Assembly: GCA_012798935.1 (NCBI GenBank)
Contig: JAAZMG010000230.1
Coordinates: 1 to 22,103, forward strand
Direction of reading: 5' to 3'
DNA from: Tissierellia bacterium
GTDB taxonomy: Bacteria; Bacillota; Clostridia; Tissierellales; Tepidimicrobiaceae
DNA length: 22,103 nucleotides
Part shown: positions 1 to 7,269 of the stretch, in pieces
Numbering within the stretch: position 1 is the stretch's first letter
Layout: every line of letters begins with the position of its first letter
Translations under genes and position numbers: made by a program
The notes under the pieces: model-generated
Told to the model about the DNA's origin: nothing
Database searches by the model: none
The model's input: only the letters and a program-made list of their open reading frames with translations

Positions 1-965
1 AGTATCAAAAAAAGCTTACTCCAGATAAGGTATATGATGATGCATATGGAGAAGCATATCAACATTATACAGCTATAAAGGAAGCTGGTTTTGATGCGGT
101 GTTGATAGAGTGGAAGAAAGATCCTAAAGAAACCTATGGAACTTTAGTAAAAGAAAAGGTTGATCTAATTTTTAATGCTTCTAGCATGAAGGAAATTGCT
201 TTTTTAGAAGCATTTAATATACCTTATGTAGGTTCTGGAATAGATTTAGTAGCAACGGATAAGAGGATGAGGAAAAATATTGTAGCTTACTATAATTTAC
301 CAACGCCTAAGTTTGTTGTAGCAAATAGCCCTAATAGTATTCCTGAAATAAATCTCAAGTATCCCCTATTTGTTAAACCTATAGATGGAAGGGGAAGTGC
401 TGGTATAGATGAAGAAAACATAATATATAATTACGAACAATTGCCTAAGGTAGTAGGTAAAATTACAGATAAAATTGGGCAGCCGGCACTTATTGAAGAA
501 TTTATAAAAGGTAGGGAATTAACTGTTGGAATTATTGGTTATAACAGACCAGAGGTATTACCTTTATTAGAAATTGAATATAATTCTTCTTTAACCAATA
601 CCTATGAACATAAGATGTTTGATAATGAGATTATTAAGTGCCCTATGGAATTGCCTTTAGAAGTTGAAAGGAATATTAAAGAAGTGGCATTAAAGGCCTA
701 TAAAGTATTAAAAGTAAAAGATTACGGTAGGATAGATATGATTTTAAGTGAAGATAATATACCCTACTTTTTAGAAATAAATACTTTTGCAGGTCTTACA
801 ATGTCTAATGGAAAAGGGGAAAATCAGGTACATCATGGTTATATGGGCTATATGGCAAAGGAATTAGGTTATAGTAGAGATGAGTTTATTGGTAAAATAG
901 TAGAAAGTGCTATAGATAGGTATCAACTACGTGATACTGAAAAAGCTTCACCTAGCGTATCTTAA
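1..965 (+). CDS. D-Ala-D-Ala-ligase-like ATP-grasp enzyme, 5' end outside window
   Basis: The reading frame is open from base 3, so the start lies left of the window. The fold is read from the ATP-grasp signatures of the D-alanine-D-alanine ligase family: IPYVGSG followed by a DK pair (near residues 75-87 of the visible 320), YPLFVKP with a GRGSAGI loop, ALIEEFIKGRELTVG, and YGRIDMILSEDNIPYFLEINT. The family joins two amino acids or similar acids through an acyl phosphate, using ATP in the cytoplasm. Two family landmarks differ. The substrate loop HGxxGEDG expected just before the IPYxGSG motif is replaced by NASSMKE, and the EINTxPG motif reads EINTFAG. I therefore do not call it ddl; the substrate is unknown. 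The gene ends at a TAA and is followed by a strong terminator. Confidence 0.85.
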   Translation, partial: YQKKLTPDKVYDDAYGEAYQHYTAIKEAGFDAVLIEWKKDPKETYGTLVKEKVDLIFNASSMKEIAFLEAFNIPYVGSGIDLVATDKRMRKNIVAYYNLPTPKFVVANSPNSIPEINLKYPLFVKPIDGRGSAGIDEENIIYNYEQLPKVVGKITDKIGQPALIEEFIKGRELTVGIIGYNRPEVLPLLEIEYNSSLTNTYEHKMFDNEIIKCPMELPLEVERNIKEVALKAYKVLKVKDYGRIDMILSEDNIPYFLEINTFAGLTMSNGKGENQVHHGYMGYMAKELGYSRDEFIGKIVESAIDRYQLRDTEKASPSVS

Positions 966-1001
966 ACAATAACCATTCTTTGAATCAATTGTAATCTAAT
1001 G

Positions 1002-1043
1002 ACTTCTAACTCTTAGTTAAAAACTAGGGGTTAGAAGTTTTTT
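1002..1043 (+). terminator. Intrinsic terminator of the ATP-grasp gene
   Basis: A continuous 17-bp stem (1002-1018 with 1022-1038, including two G-T wobbles) has a 3-nt AAA loop. It is followed directly by a run of six T. It lies 37 bases after the stop codon. Confidence 0.92.
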
Positions 1044-1349
1044 GTTACTTGAAATATAACTCTAGATGTAGTAATATAATATAAAGAAACGGGACTTTAT
1101 ACCTATGTTTTTATGATAAAAAGTGACAAGATAATATTATTTAAACGATTTTCCCAATAAACGACTTCCTTTATACAAAATTTCCTGGGGAATATTTTTA
1201 TAAATTGGGAAATCTGCAAAGATATTGCGTTAATAGGCTAATATTTTTAGTAAATTGAAAGGAACTTTCGACATAATTTAATAGTATTAGGTTATGCAAT
1301 TGGGATATAGTTAATTAAAATTAACAATAATAAATCAGGGGTGTGTTTT
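1044..1349. other. Non-coding leader region with hairpin and Spo0A-type box
   Basis: No credible coding frame is present on either strand. The stretch holds an 11-bp inverted repeat with a one-base bulge (1147-1158 with 1204-1214). A smaller imperfect hairpin around TTCCTGGGGAA sits inside its 45-nt loop. Further right is a perfect Spo0A box at 1267-1273. The start of the next gene, with its GGGGTG ribosome binding site, ends the region. No known riboswitch class was recognised. Confidence 0.5.
1267..1273 (-). promoter_or_regulatory. Putative Spo0A box
   Basis: The bases TTCGACA on the + strand read TGTCGAA on the - strand, the perfect consensus 0A box. It lies in non-coding DNA about 75 bases before the 132-aa orphan gene. 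A 7-base match can occur by chance, so only the position makes it notable. Confidence 0.4.
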
Positions 1350-1748
1350 ATGGTGAAACAAAACAAAAACCTAGAAAAATGTGGGGAACTGATGTTAGAC
1401 TTCTTTAAGAACATAGATTCAGTAAAGGCTTTAGATATAATAATTGATATTTATGATGAAATTAGGTATTCAGAAATGGATAAAAAAACTGCAAAGCAAA
1501 AATATTTAAAAGTACTATATAATTTAAAAGAATCTGACAGCCTATATTCTTTATTAGAAGAAGGAGATGTAAAGGCATTAAACTTATTTTTGGGAGACTT
1601 TTTAAAGATAAGGAACCATGAGGGGAATTTTTCCATAGGAAATCAATATTTTGCAAATTTAACTTTAGATGATTTCTATAATATATTAATAGAAACTAAA
1701 TATTTTAAAAAAAGAACAATCATAAATAAAAAACAGCTATCTATTTGA
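1350..1748 (+). CDS. Unrecognised 132-aa protein
   Basis: I do not recognise a family. I start it at ATG 1350 (MVKQNKN) because the ribosome binding site AGGGGTG ends just before it. The in-frame GTG at 1341 lies inside that site. The product is largely helical by composition, acidic in the first half and basic at the C-terminus (KKRTIINKKQ). It has no signal peptide or membrane segment, so it is probably cytoplasmic. It stands alone between two terminators and below a Spo0A-type box, which would fit a gene tied to stationary phase or sporulation. That link is inference only. Confidence 0.75.
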   Translation: MVKQNKNLEKCGELMLDFFKNIDSVKALDIIIDIYDEIRYSEMDKKTAKQKYLKVLYNLKESDSLYSLLEEGDVKALNLFLGDFLKIRNHEGNFSIGNQYFANLTLDDFYNILIETKYFKKRTIINKKQLSI

Positions 1749-1762
1749 ACAGATAGCTGTTT
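1731..1762. terminator. Hairpin ending the orphan gene
   Basis: A perfect 12-bp stem (1731-1742 with 1751-1762) has an 8-nt loop that contains the gene's TGA stop. The + strand tail TTTAAATTTTG is only moderately T-rich. On the - strand the stem is followed by a T run, so it could work in both directions. Confidence 0.7.
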
Positions 1763-1780
1763 AAATTTTGTATAAAAGCA

Positions 1781-1809
1781 TTCGCCTATAACTCATACTA
1801 TGTTATACT
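1781..1809 (+). promoter_or_regulatory. Putative extended -10 promoter for cca
   Basis: A TGT-TATACT element (TATACT at 1804-1809) has the TGn extension and sits 32 bases before the cca start. The -35 position 17 bases upstream (TTCGCC, 1781-1786) is weak, as is common with extended -10 promoters. Confidence 0.45.
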
Positions 1810-1841
1810 TAGAAATAACAAAAGAACTGTGGAGTGATATT

Positions 1842-3185
1842 ATGATTTTTGATATTCCAGATTATGTAGAGTTTATAATAGATAGCTTAGAAGAAAAGGG
1901 ACATGAGGCATATATAGTTGGGGGTAGTGTTAGAGATATGCTTTTAGGTAAAAGGCCTAAAGATTATGATATTACAACAGATGCTTTTCCGGAGGAAATA
2001 GAATATATATTTTTTAACTTTAAAACTATAAATGTAGGAAAAGAATATGGTACTATTATCATCTCTCAGGAAGAGGGGGATGTAGAAGTTACTACCTTTA
2101 GACAAGATGGTAGATATATAGATGGGAGAAGACCTGAATGGGTATCTTTTTCTTCTAATATTATAGATGATTTAAGCCGTAGGGATTTTACTATAAATGC
2201 AATGGCTTATAACAAAAAAACAGGTATAATAGATTCTTATAATGGAAGAGGAGATTTGGGGAATAAAATTATAAGAACTGTAGGTAATCCCTATGAAAGG
2301 TTTAGTGAAGATTATTTAAGAATTTTGAGGGCTGTTAGGCTTTCTACACAACTTAATTTTAAAATAGAAGAAGAAACTTTTAATGCAGGAAAAAAGTATG
2401 GTTTAGGTATTTCAAGGGTAAGCATGGAAAGGATTACTAAGGAGCTTTTTAAAATCCTTTTATCCAAGACCCCTTCAAAAGGGATTCGATTGTTAGAAGA
2501 AATAGGTGTTTTAAATATAATAATACCAGAAATAGTTCCTACTATAGGATTTGAACAAAAAAATCCTCACCATCGATTAGATTTATATAATCATATTCTA
2601 TGTGTTTTAGACAATACCCCTCCGATTATCCAAGTAAGGCTGGCAGCTTTATTCCATGATATTGGAAAACCAAAGACTTTGATTATAGATGAAGATGGGA
2701 TAGGACATTTTTATAGCCACGATAAACTAGGAGCAGAGATGAGTAAGAAGGCATTAGAAAGGTTTAAATGCTCAAATGAATTAATTGGTAAAGTATATGT
2801 TCTTGTAAAAGAGCATATGAACCATCATGTGAATTTTAAAGAAAAAGGGTTAAAAAGACTGATTAGGCGAGTAGGTGAAGATGAAATACTTAATTTAATA
2901 GATCTTCAAAAAGCTGATATAAAATGCTCTAATAAAGATGCATCTATTGACCATATAATTGAAAGAGAAAGTAAAATTGAGTCTATTTTAAAAAAAGAGG
3001 AACCATATGAAGTAAATCAGATGAATATTAATGGTAAGGATTTAATTGATTTAGGATTTAAAGAAGGAGAATTAATAGGGGAGATATTAGAATATTTATT
3101 GGAAAAAGTAATGGAAGACTCGGAACTTAATGATAGAGAAATATTAAAATCGATGGCACTAAAGAAATTTCTACCAGAGTGTTAA
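1842..3185 (+). CDS. cca: CCA tRNA nucleotidyltransferase with HD domain
   Basis: Adds or repairs the 3' CCA of tRNAs from CTP and ATP. It is a class II (bacterial) nucleotidyltransferase. The N-terminal head shows IVGGSVRDMLLG (residues 25-36) and the metal-binding DYD (41-43), then RRDFTINAMAY and EDYLRILRAVR. An HD domain follows, with HHRLDLYNH, LFHDIGKP and later HxxHH-like histidines. At 447 aa it is the long HD-containing form common in Clostridia. I place the start at ATG 1842, because GGAGTGAT lies 7 bases before it; the open frame extends upstream to 1800 without a good ribosome binding site. The gene stands between the orphan gene and glmM. It is needed here only for repair in the case of the nearby tRNA-Leu, which encodes its own CCA. 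Confidence 0.96.
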   Translation: MIFDIPDYVEFIIDSLEEKGHEAYIVGGSVRDMLLGKRPKDYDITTDAFPEEIEYIFFNFKTINVGKEYGTIIISQEEGDVEVTTFRQDGRYIDGRRPEWVSFSSNIIDDLSRRDFTINAMAYNKKTGIIDSYNGRGDLGNKIIRTVGNPYERFSEDYLRILRAVRLSTQLNFKIEEETFNAGKKYGLGISRVSMERITKELFKILLSKTPSKGIRLLEEIGVLNIIIPEIVPTIGFEQKNPHHRLDLYNHILCVLDNTPPIIQVRLAALFHDIGKPKTLIIDEDGIGHFYSHDKLGAEMSKKALERFKCSNELIGKVYVLVKEHMNHHVNFKEKGLKRLIRRVGEDEILNLIDLQKADIKCSNKDASIDHIIERESKIESILKKEEPYEVNQMNINGKDLIDLGFKEGELIGEILEYLLEKVMEDSELNDREILKSMALKKFLPEC

Positions 3186-3205
3186 TTAAATATAATATAT
3201 TATAT

Positions 3206-3234
3206 TTGTAGGATAAAGTGTCTTATGCTATTAT
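3206..3234 (+). promoter_or_regulatory. Promoter of glmM
   Basis: TTGTAG (3206-3211), a 17-base spacer and TATTAT (3229-3234) preceded by TGC, an extended -10. Transcription would begin near 3241, 28 bases before the glmM start. A 20-bp perfect AT palindrome (3188-3207) ends at the -35. Confidence 0.6.
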
Positions 3235-3268
3235 TGAATTATTAGAGTTTGATTTGGGAGGTTAAAAA

Positions 3269-4630
3269 ATGGGAGAATTATTTGGTACCGATGGAATAAG
3301 AGGAATTGCAAATAAAGATTTAACTCCGGAACTAGCATTTAAAGTTGGGAGGGCGGGAGCATATATATTGTCTAAGGGCAATAAAGGTAAAATTATTGTA
3401 GGAAAGGATACCAGAAAATCGGGAGATATGCTAGAAGCTGCATTAACGGCAGGAATTTGTTCTATGGGAATAGATGTAATATCCTTAGGAGTGGTTCCTA
3501 CACCGGCAGTAGCTTATTTAACTAGAAAATATGAGGGTTTAGCAGGAGTAGTTATATCTGCATCCCATAATCCAGTAGAATATAATGGAATAAAGTTTTT
3601 TAACGGAAATGGATATAAACTTAGCGATAATATAGAAGGAGAAATTGAAAATTTAATTTTAAACAACAAAGAAATACCAGTGAGACCTATAAAAAAAGAT
3701 ATAGGTCAAATCATTTATAAACATAGTGGATACTACGATTATATAGAATATTTAAAGACCACAATAAAAGGAAATTTTAAAAATATTAAAATAGCCGTTG
3801 ACTGTGGAAATGGTGCTTTATATAAAATAGCGCCGGAGTTGCTTAGGGAAATAAAATGTGAAATAGTGGTTATTAATGATAAACCAGATGGAGGGAATAT
3901 TAACCTTAAATGCGGTTCTACTAATCCTTCTATGATTCAGTCCTTAGTATTAGAAACTAATGCTGATATTGGATTATCTTTTGATGGAGATGGGGACAGG
4001 CTTATTGCTGTAGATGAGAAGGGTAATATAATTGATGGCGATCATATATTGGCTATTTGTGGTTCCTACCTATATAACCTGGGAAAACTTAAAAACAACG
4101 CAGTAGTAGGCACAGTAATGACTAATATGGGACTAGATAAATATCTAGAAAGTAAGGGAATAAATATTGTGAAAACAGCTGTTGGGGACAGATATGTAAT
4201 AGAAGAGATGTTGACTAACGGATATGTTTTAGGCGGTGAACAATCAGGTCATATTATTTTTTTAGACTATAATACTACGGGAGACGGTTTGTTAACAGGA
4301 TTACAATTAATACAAGTAATGAAGGAAACAGGGAAGAGGATGTCGCAATTAAATAAATTAATGACTAATTTTCCCCAGGTACTTGTAAATGCAAAGGTAA
4401 AAAATGAATTAAAAAATTCCTATTTGGAAAACGAAGAAATAAGAAATGAAATTGAAAAAATAGAAAAGATTTTCCATGGGGAGGGAAGGGTTGTTATACG
4501 ACCTTCAGGAACGGAGCCCCTTGTAAGAGTTATGATTGAAGGTAAAGATAAGGGAAAAATTGAGACCATAGCTAAAAAATTAGCAGTATTTATTGAGGAA
4601 AGAATAGGGAAACAACAAAAATTGAGGTGA
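3269..4630 (+). CDS. glmM: Phosphoglucosamine mutase
   Basis: Converts glucosamine 6-phosphate to glucosamine 1-phosphate for UDP-GlcNAc and so for peptidoglycan. All hallmarks of the alpha-D-phosphohexomutase family are present. They are FGTDGIRG at residues 5-12, the active-site serine loop SASHNP with S99, the metal loop DGDGDR at 239-244, the substrate loop GGEQSGH, and the C-terminal phosphate loop RPSGTEPLVRV. The length of 453 aa is usual. A GGGAGG ribosome binding site precedes the ATG. The stop codon overlaps the start region of the degV gene, so the two form one operon. The usual Gram-positive partners cdaA and cdaR are not next to it. Confidence 0.97.
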   Translation: MGELFGTDGIRGIANKDLTPELAFKVGRAGAYILSKGNKGKIIVGKDTRKSGDMLEAALTAGICSMGIDVISLGVVPTPAVAYLTRKYEGLAGVVISASHNPVEYNGIKFFNGNGYKLSDNIEGEIENLILNNKEIPVRPIKKDIGQIIYKHSGYYDYIEYLKTTIKGNFKNIKIAVDCGNGALYKIAPELLREIKCEIVVINDKPDGGNINLKCGSTNPSMIQSLVLETNADIGLSFDGDGDRLIAVDEKGNIIDGDHILAICGSYLYNLGKLKNNAVVGTVMTNMGLDKYLESKGINIVKTAVGDRYVIEEMLTNGYVLGGEQSGHIIFLDYNTTGDGLLTGLQLIQVMKETGKRMSQLNKLMTNFPQVLVNAKVKNELKNSYLENEEIRNEIEKIEKIFHGEGRVVIRPSGTEPLVRVMIEGKDKGKIETIAKKLAVFIEERIGKQQKLR

Positions 4631-4635
4631 TGAAA

Positions 4636-5469
4636 GTGAAATTTAAAATAGTAGCTGATAGTAGTTGTGATTTAAATGAGGAGTTAAAGAAAAAGCTAAA
4701 TATAGGATTAGTACCATTGAAAATAGATGTGGAAGATTACACATTTATAGATGACGATTCATTAGAAGTGGATAAATTATTAAATGCTATGAAAAATAGC
4801 AAAGAACCAATAAAAACTTCTAGTCCTTCTCCAGGAGATTTTTTAAAGGAATATGGAAAGGGAGAAAATGTTTTTGTTGTAACTTTATCCTCAGCTTTAA
4901 GTAGTACCTATAGTAATGCGGTATTAGCTAAGAATATTGCCCTTGAAAATAGCAATAAATTTATTCATATATTCGATTCTTTAAGTGCATCTGTAGGAGA
5001 AACTTTAGTAAGCTTAAAAATATTTAATTTGATACAAGAAAATTTTTCTCCAAAAGATATAGTGGAAAAAGTAGAAGAATATATTAAAAATATGAAAACA
5101 CTTTTTATATTAGAATCCTTGGAGAACCTGATGAAAGCAGGTAGGGTTAGCAAGGTAATGGGTCATATTGCTTCTGTATTATCTATTAAACCAATTATGG
5201 GTGATGATGGAGACGGTACTATTAGACTGGTTGAAAAAGTTAGAGGTGGTAAAAGAGCTTTTAAAAGGCTAGTAGAAATTATTGGTGAAGAAGGAGATGG
5301 CTTTGAAGATAAGATCTTAGGTATTGCTCATTGTAATGCCTTAAACAAAGCAGAAGAATTAAAAAGAAAAATAGAGGAAAAATATAATTTTAAACAAATA
5401 ATTATAGTAGATACAGCTGGATTGAGCACAGCTTATGCTGATGATGGAGGAATAATTATTGCTTTTTAA
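4636..5469 (+). CDS. DegV family (FakB-like) fatty-acid-binding protein
   Basis: DegV/EDD-fold proteins bind a fatty acid; characterised members (FakB) present it to the kinase FakA. Visible motifs are IVADSSCDL (residues 5-13), TSSPSPGDF (61-69), TLSSALSSTYSNA (83-95), DSLSASVGE, and LESLENLMKAGRVSK with the RVRGGKRA-like KVRGGKRA. I choose GTG 4636 (MKFKIVADSS). The GAGGTGAT site then has the same 8-base spacing seen at other genes here, whereas ATG 4630 would sit only 2 bases after AGG. The gene is coupled to glmM. No fakA lies in the window, so its kinase partner, if any, is elsewhere. Confidence 0.9.
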   Translation: MKFKIVADSSCDLNEELKKKLNIGLVPLKIDVEDYTFIDDDSLEVDKLLNAMKNSKEPIKTSSPSPGDFLKEYGKGENVFVVTLSSALSSTYSNAVLAKNIALENSNKFIHIFDSLSASVGETLVSLKIFNLIQENFSPKDIVEKVEEYIKNMKTLFILESLENLMKAGRVSKVMGHIASVLSIKPIMGDDGDGTIRLVEKVRGGKRAFKRLVEIIGEEGDGFEDKILGIAHCNALNKAEELKRKIEEKYNFKQIIIVDTAGLSTAYADDGGIIIAF

Positions 5470-5536
5470 TTAGCATACTAGGCTTAAAAATGAAGATTTG
5501 GTATACTATATAAAATAGCCCTATCTTAATAGACAT

Positions 5537-5568
5537 AAGCAGGCACAATATATGCCTGTTTTTGTTAT
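5537..5568 (+). terminator. Intrinsic terminator after degV
   Basis: CAGGCA (5540-5545) pairs with TGCCTG (5553-5558) around a 7-nt loop, with extra weak pairs outside. A run of five T follows. An extended -10 sequence (TGG-TATACT, 5499-5507) lies upstream of it, so it might also act in the mnmA leader. Confidence 0.8.
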
Positions 5569-5606
5569 TATTTGTGGTTGCAGATAAATTTTAGGCAGGT
5601 GATTTT

Positions 5607-6656
5607 ATGAAAAAGAAGGTAGTCCTTGGCATGAGTGGAGGAGTAGATAGTTCTGCAGCAGCTTATATTTTACAAAAAAAAGGCTATGAAGTAATAGGTA
5701 TAACTATGACTATGATTCCTCATGGAGAAAGATTTAATGGAGAAAATGATGCTAAAAAGGTGTCAAAAGACCTAGGTATACCACATTATTTAATAAATTT
5801 TAGAGAAGTATTTGAAAGAAAAGTAATTAATTATTTTGTAGATGAATATCTTATAGGAAGAACTCCTAACCCTTGTGTAGCATGTAATAAGTTTATTAAA
5901 TTTGATGAATTTTTGAGGGAAGCTTGTAAGCTAGGAGCAGATTATATAGCTACAGGTCATTATGCCAAAATTGAATATGACACTATATCGGATAGATATT
6001 TAATGAAAAGACCTGTAGATATAAAAAAGGATCAAACTTATTTTTTGTACAATATGACTCAATATCAATTAGAGCATACTTTAATGCCCTTAGGAGAATA
6101 TACTAAGGGGGAAGTAAGGGAAATTGCAGAAAGGATTGGATTAAACATATATAATAAGCCTGACAGTGAAGAAATTTGCTTTATACCAGATGATGATCAT
6201 GGAAGATTTATTAAAGATAGAGTACCTGACAAGGTTAACCCAGGTAAGTTTATAGATAAAGATGGCAATATACTAGGTGAACATAAGGGAATAGCTTATT
6301 ATACTATAGGTCAAAGAAGAGGATTAGGTATAGCTTTAGGGAAAAGAGTATTTGTCCAAAAAATAATTCCTGAAAAGAATCTAATTGTATTGGGAGATGA
6401 AAAAGAGATATTTAAGAATAGGCTATTTGCAGATGAATTAAATATTATATCTTATGAAAAATTGCCTAGTAGATTAGAAGTTACGGCTAAAGTAAGATAT
6501 TCTATGAAGGAATCTAAAGCCCTTATTATGCCTAATGGAAATGGAGTAATGGTTGAATTTGAAGAGCCCCAAAGAGCTATAACAAAAGGTCAGTCAATAG
6601 TCTTTTATGATGGAGAAATGGTAATTGGCGGAGGAATAATAAAAGATGTATATTAA
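5607..6656 (+). CDS. mnmA: tRNA-specific 2-thiouridylase MnmA
   Basis: Thiolates U34 of the tRNAs for Lys, Glu and Gln, taking sulfur relayed from a cysteine desulfurase. The PP-loop GMSGGVDSS (residues 8-16) binds and adenylates tRNA. The two reactive cysteines fall at C93 (in NPCVACNKFIKF) and C191 (in DSEEICFIPDDD). Other family motifs are ATGHYAKI, KKDQTYFLYNM and YYTIGQRRGLG. The first motif carries C90 where the E. coli enzyme has an aspartate, which gives a CxxC pair. At 349 aa it is slightly short but complete. The CAGGTGAT ribosome binding site fixes the start. No desulfurase gene is adjacent. Confidence 0.96.
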   Translation: MKKKVVLGMSGGVDSSAAAYILQKKGYEVIGITMTMIPHGERFNGENDAKKVSKDLGIPHYLINFREVFERKVINYFVDEYLIGRTPNPCVACNKFIKFDEFLREACKLGADYIATGHYAKIEYDTISDRYLMKRPVDIKKDQTYFLYNMTQYQLEHTLMPLGEYTKGEVREIAERIGLNIYNKPDSEEICFIPDDDHGRFIKDRVPDKVNPGKFIDKDGNILGEHKGIAYYTIGQRRGLGIALGKRVFVQKIIPEKNLIVLGDEKEIFKNRLFADELNIISYEKLPSRLEVTAKVRYSMKESKALIMPNGNGVMVEFEEPQRAITKGQSIVFYDGEMVIGGGIIKDVY

Positions 6657-6692
6657 AAAAGCAAACCCTCTATATAGAGAGTTTGCTTTTTT
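6655..6692. terminator. Bidirectional terminator between convergent genes
   Basis: An A6 run and GCAAAC (6655-6666) pair with GTTTGC and a T6 run (6681-6692). The inner stem continues with one C-A mismatch to a small loop. T runs follow on both strands, so it can end mnmA from the left and the small - strand gene from the right. The mnmA stop overlaps its foot, and the small gene's stop (6670-6672) lies within it. Confidence 0.88.
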
Positions 6693-6831
6693 CTTGGTGG
6701 ATAAATAGTTTTTTTAACTTTACATGGGATTCATATTCAAAATCTGATATAATGCCTGCTTCTTTTGATTTTTTTAATATTACCAGAAAGTCCAAGCATA
6801 ATTCATACAAATCATATTGAACCCTATCCAC
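6670..6831 (-). CDS. Unrecognised 53-aa small protein
   Basis: The - strand frame starts at GTG 6831, preceded by a GGGGTGG sequence about 5 bases upstream, and ends at TAG in the shared terminator. The product reads as a compact soluble helical protein. It begins MDRVQYDLYELCLDFL, continues with a KKSKEAGIISDFEYESH stretch, and ends in a lysine-rich tail. I do not recognise a family with certainty. Support for a real gene comes from its amino-acid mix, the ribosome binding site and the bidirectional terminator placed exactly at its end. Against it are the non-ATG start and the lack of a clear promoter. Confidence 0.6.
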   Translation of the reverse strand: MDRVQYDLYELCLDFLVILKKSKEAGIISDFEYESHVKLKKLFIHQEKSKLSI

Positions 6832-6982
6832 AACACCACCCCATATGCTTTATACTTATTTAATTAAATATTTTTTTAAAAAACCCTTTAAAAAAGAACA
6901 ATTATTACAAAAACTTAATAATTTTTATTAGGTTCATTGGGATTAAATTATCACAAGATGATAAAAAAATATAAAAAACCAA

Positions 6983-7010
6983 TTGACAGAACAAAATATA
7001 ATGCTATAAT
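6983..7010 (+). promoter_or_regulatory. Strong promoter of tRNA-Leu
   Basis: A perfect TTGACA (6983-6988), a 16-base spacer and a perfect TATAAT (7005-7010) preceded by TGC. Transcription would begin near 7017, giving a short leader before the tRNA. Confidence 0.9.
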
Positions 7011-7034
7011 AAATGAAGTAAGAATTTTTTATAA

Positions 7035-7118
7035 GCGGGAGTGGCGGAATTGGCAGACGCGCTAGACTTAGGATCTAGTGTCTTTGACGTGGGGGTTCAA
7101 ATCCTCTCTCCCGCACCA
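7035..7118 (+). tRNA. tRNA-Leu (anticodon UAG)
   Basis: A full cloverleaf of class II type. The acceptor arms GCGGGAG (7035-7041) and CTCCCGC (7108-7114) are complementary. The anticodon stem CTAGA/TCTAG encloses the loop CTTAGGA with anticodon TAG at 7069-7071. A long variable arm follows, then a GGTTCAAATCC T arm. The 3' CCA is encoded (7116-7118). It reads CUN leucine codons. It has its own promoter and terminator and stands just before tig. Confidence 0.97.
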
Positions 7119-7124
7119 ATATTT

Positions 7125-7151
7125 AACCAGTGGTTAGACCATTGGTTTTTT
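7125..7151 (+). terminator. Intrinsic terminator of tRNA-Leu
   Basis: AACCAGTGG (7125-7133) pairs with CCATTGGTT (7139-7147), with one G-T wobble and a 5-nt loop. It ends in six T. Confidence 0.9.
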
Positions 7152-7180
7152 AATATGTAGAATAATTAAAGATATAAAAA

Positions 7181-7222
7181 TTGGATAATATTATTTTTTA
7201 TGATATAATTTTATGGTATAAT
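7181..7222 (+). promoter_or_regulatory. Promoter region of the tig-clpP-clpX operon
   Basis: TTGGAT (7181-7186) stands 17 bases before TATAAT (7204-7209), which has a TGA extension. A second extended -10, TGG-TATAAT, lies at 7214-7222, so two start sites are possible. I see no CIRCE or CtsR heptad repeat here. Confidence 0.75.
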
Positions 7223-7269
7223 AGATTAGTTTATGATGAAATAAATAATAGTCAAGGAGGAAATTCACA

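Noticed and set aside
1212..1245. GCAAAG and GGCTAA words recalling a c-di-GMP-I riboswitch
   Set aside because: The conserved CAGGGCAAACC part and the required two-helix layout are missing.
7181..7269. CIRCE or CtsR heat-shock operators before tig, clpP or lon
   Set aside because: I looked for TTAGCACTC/GAGTGCTAA and for GGTCAAA-type heptads in these upstream regions and saw neither.
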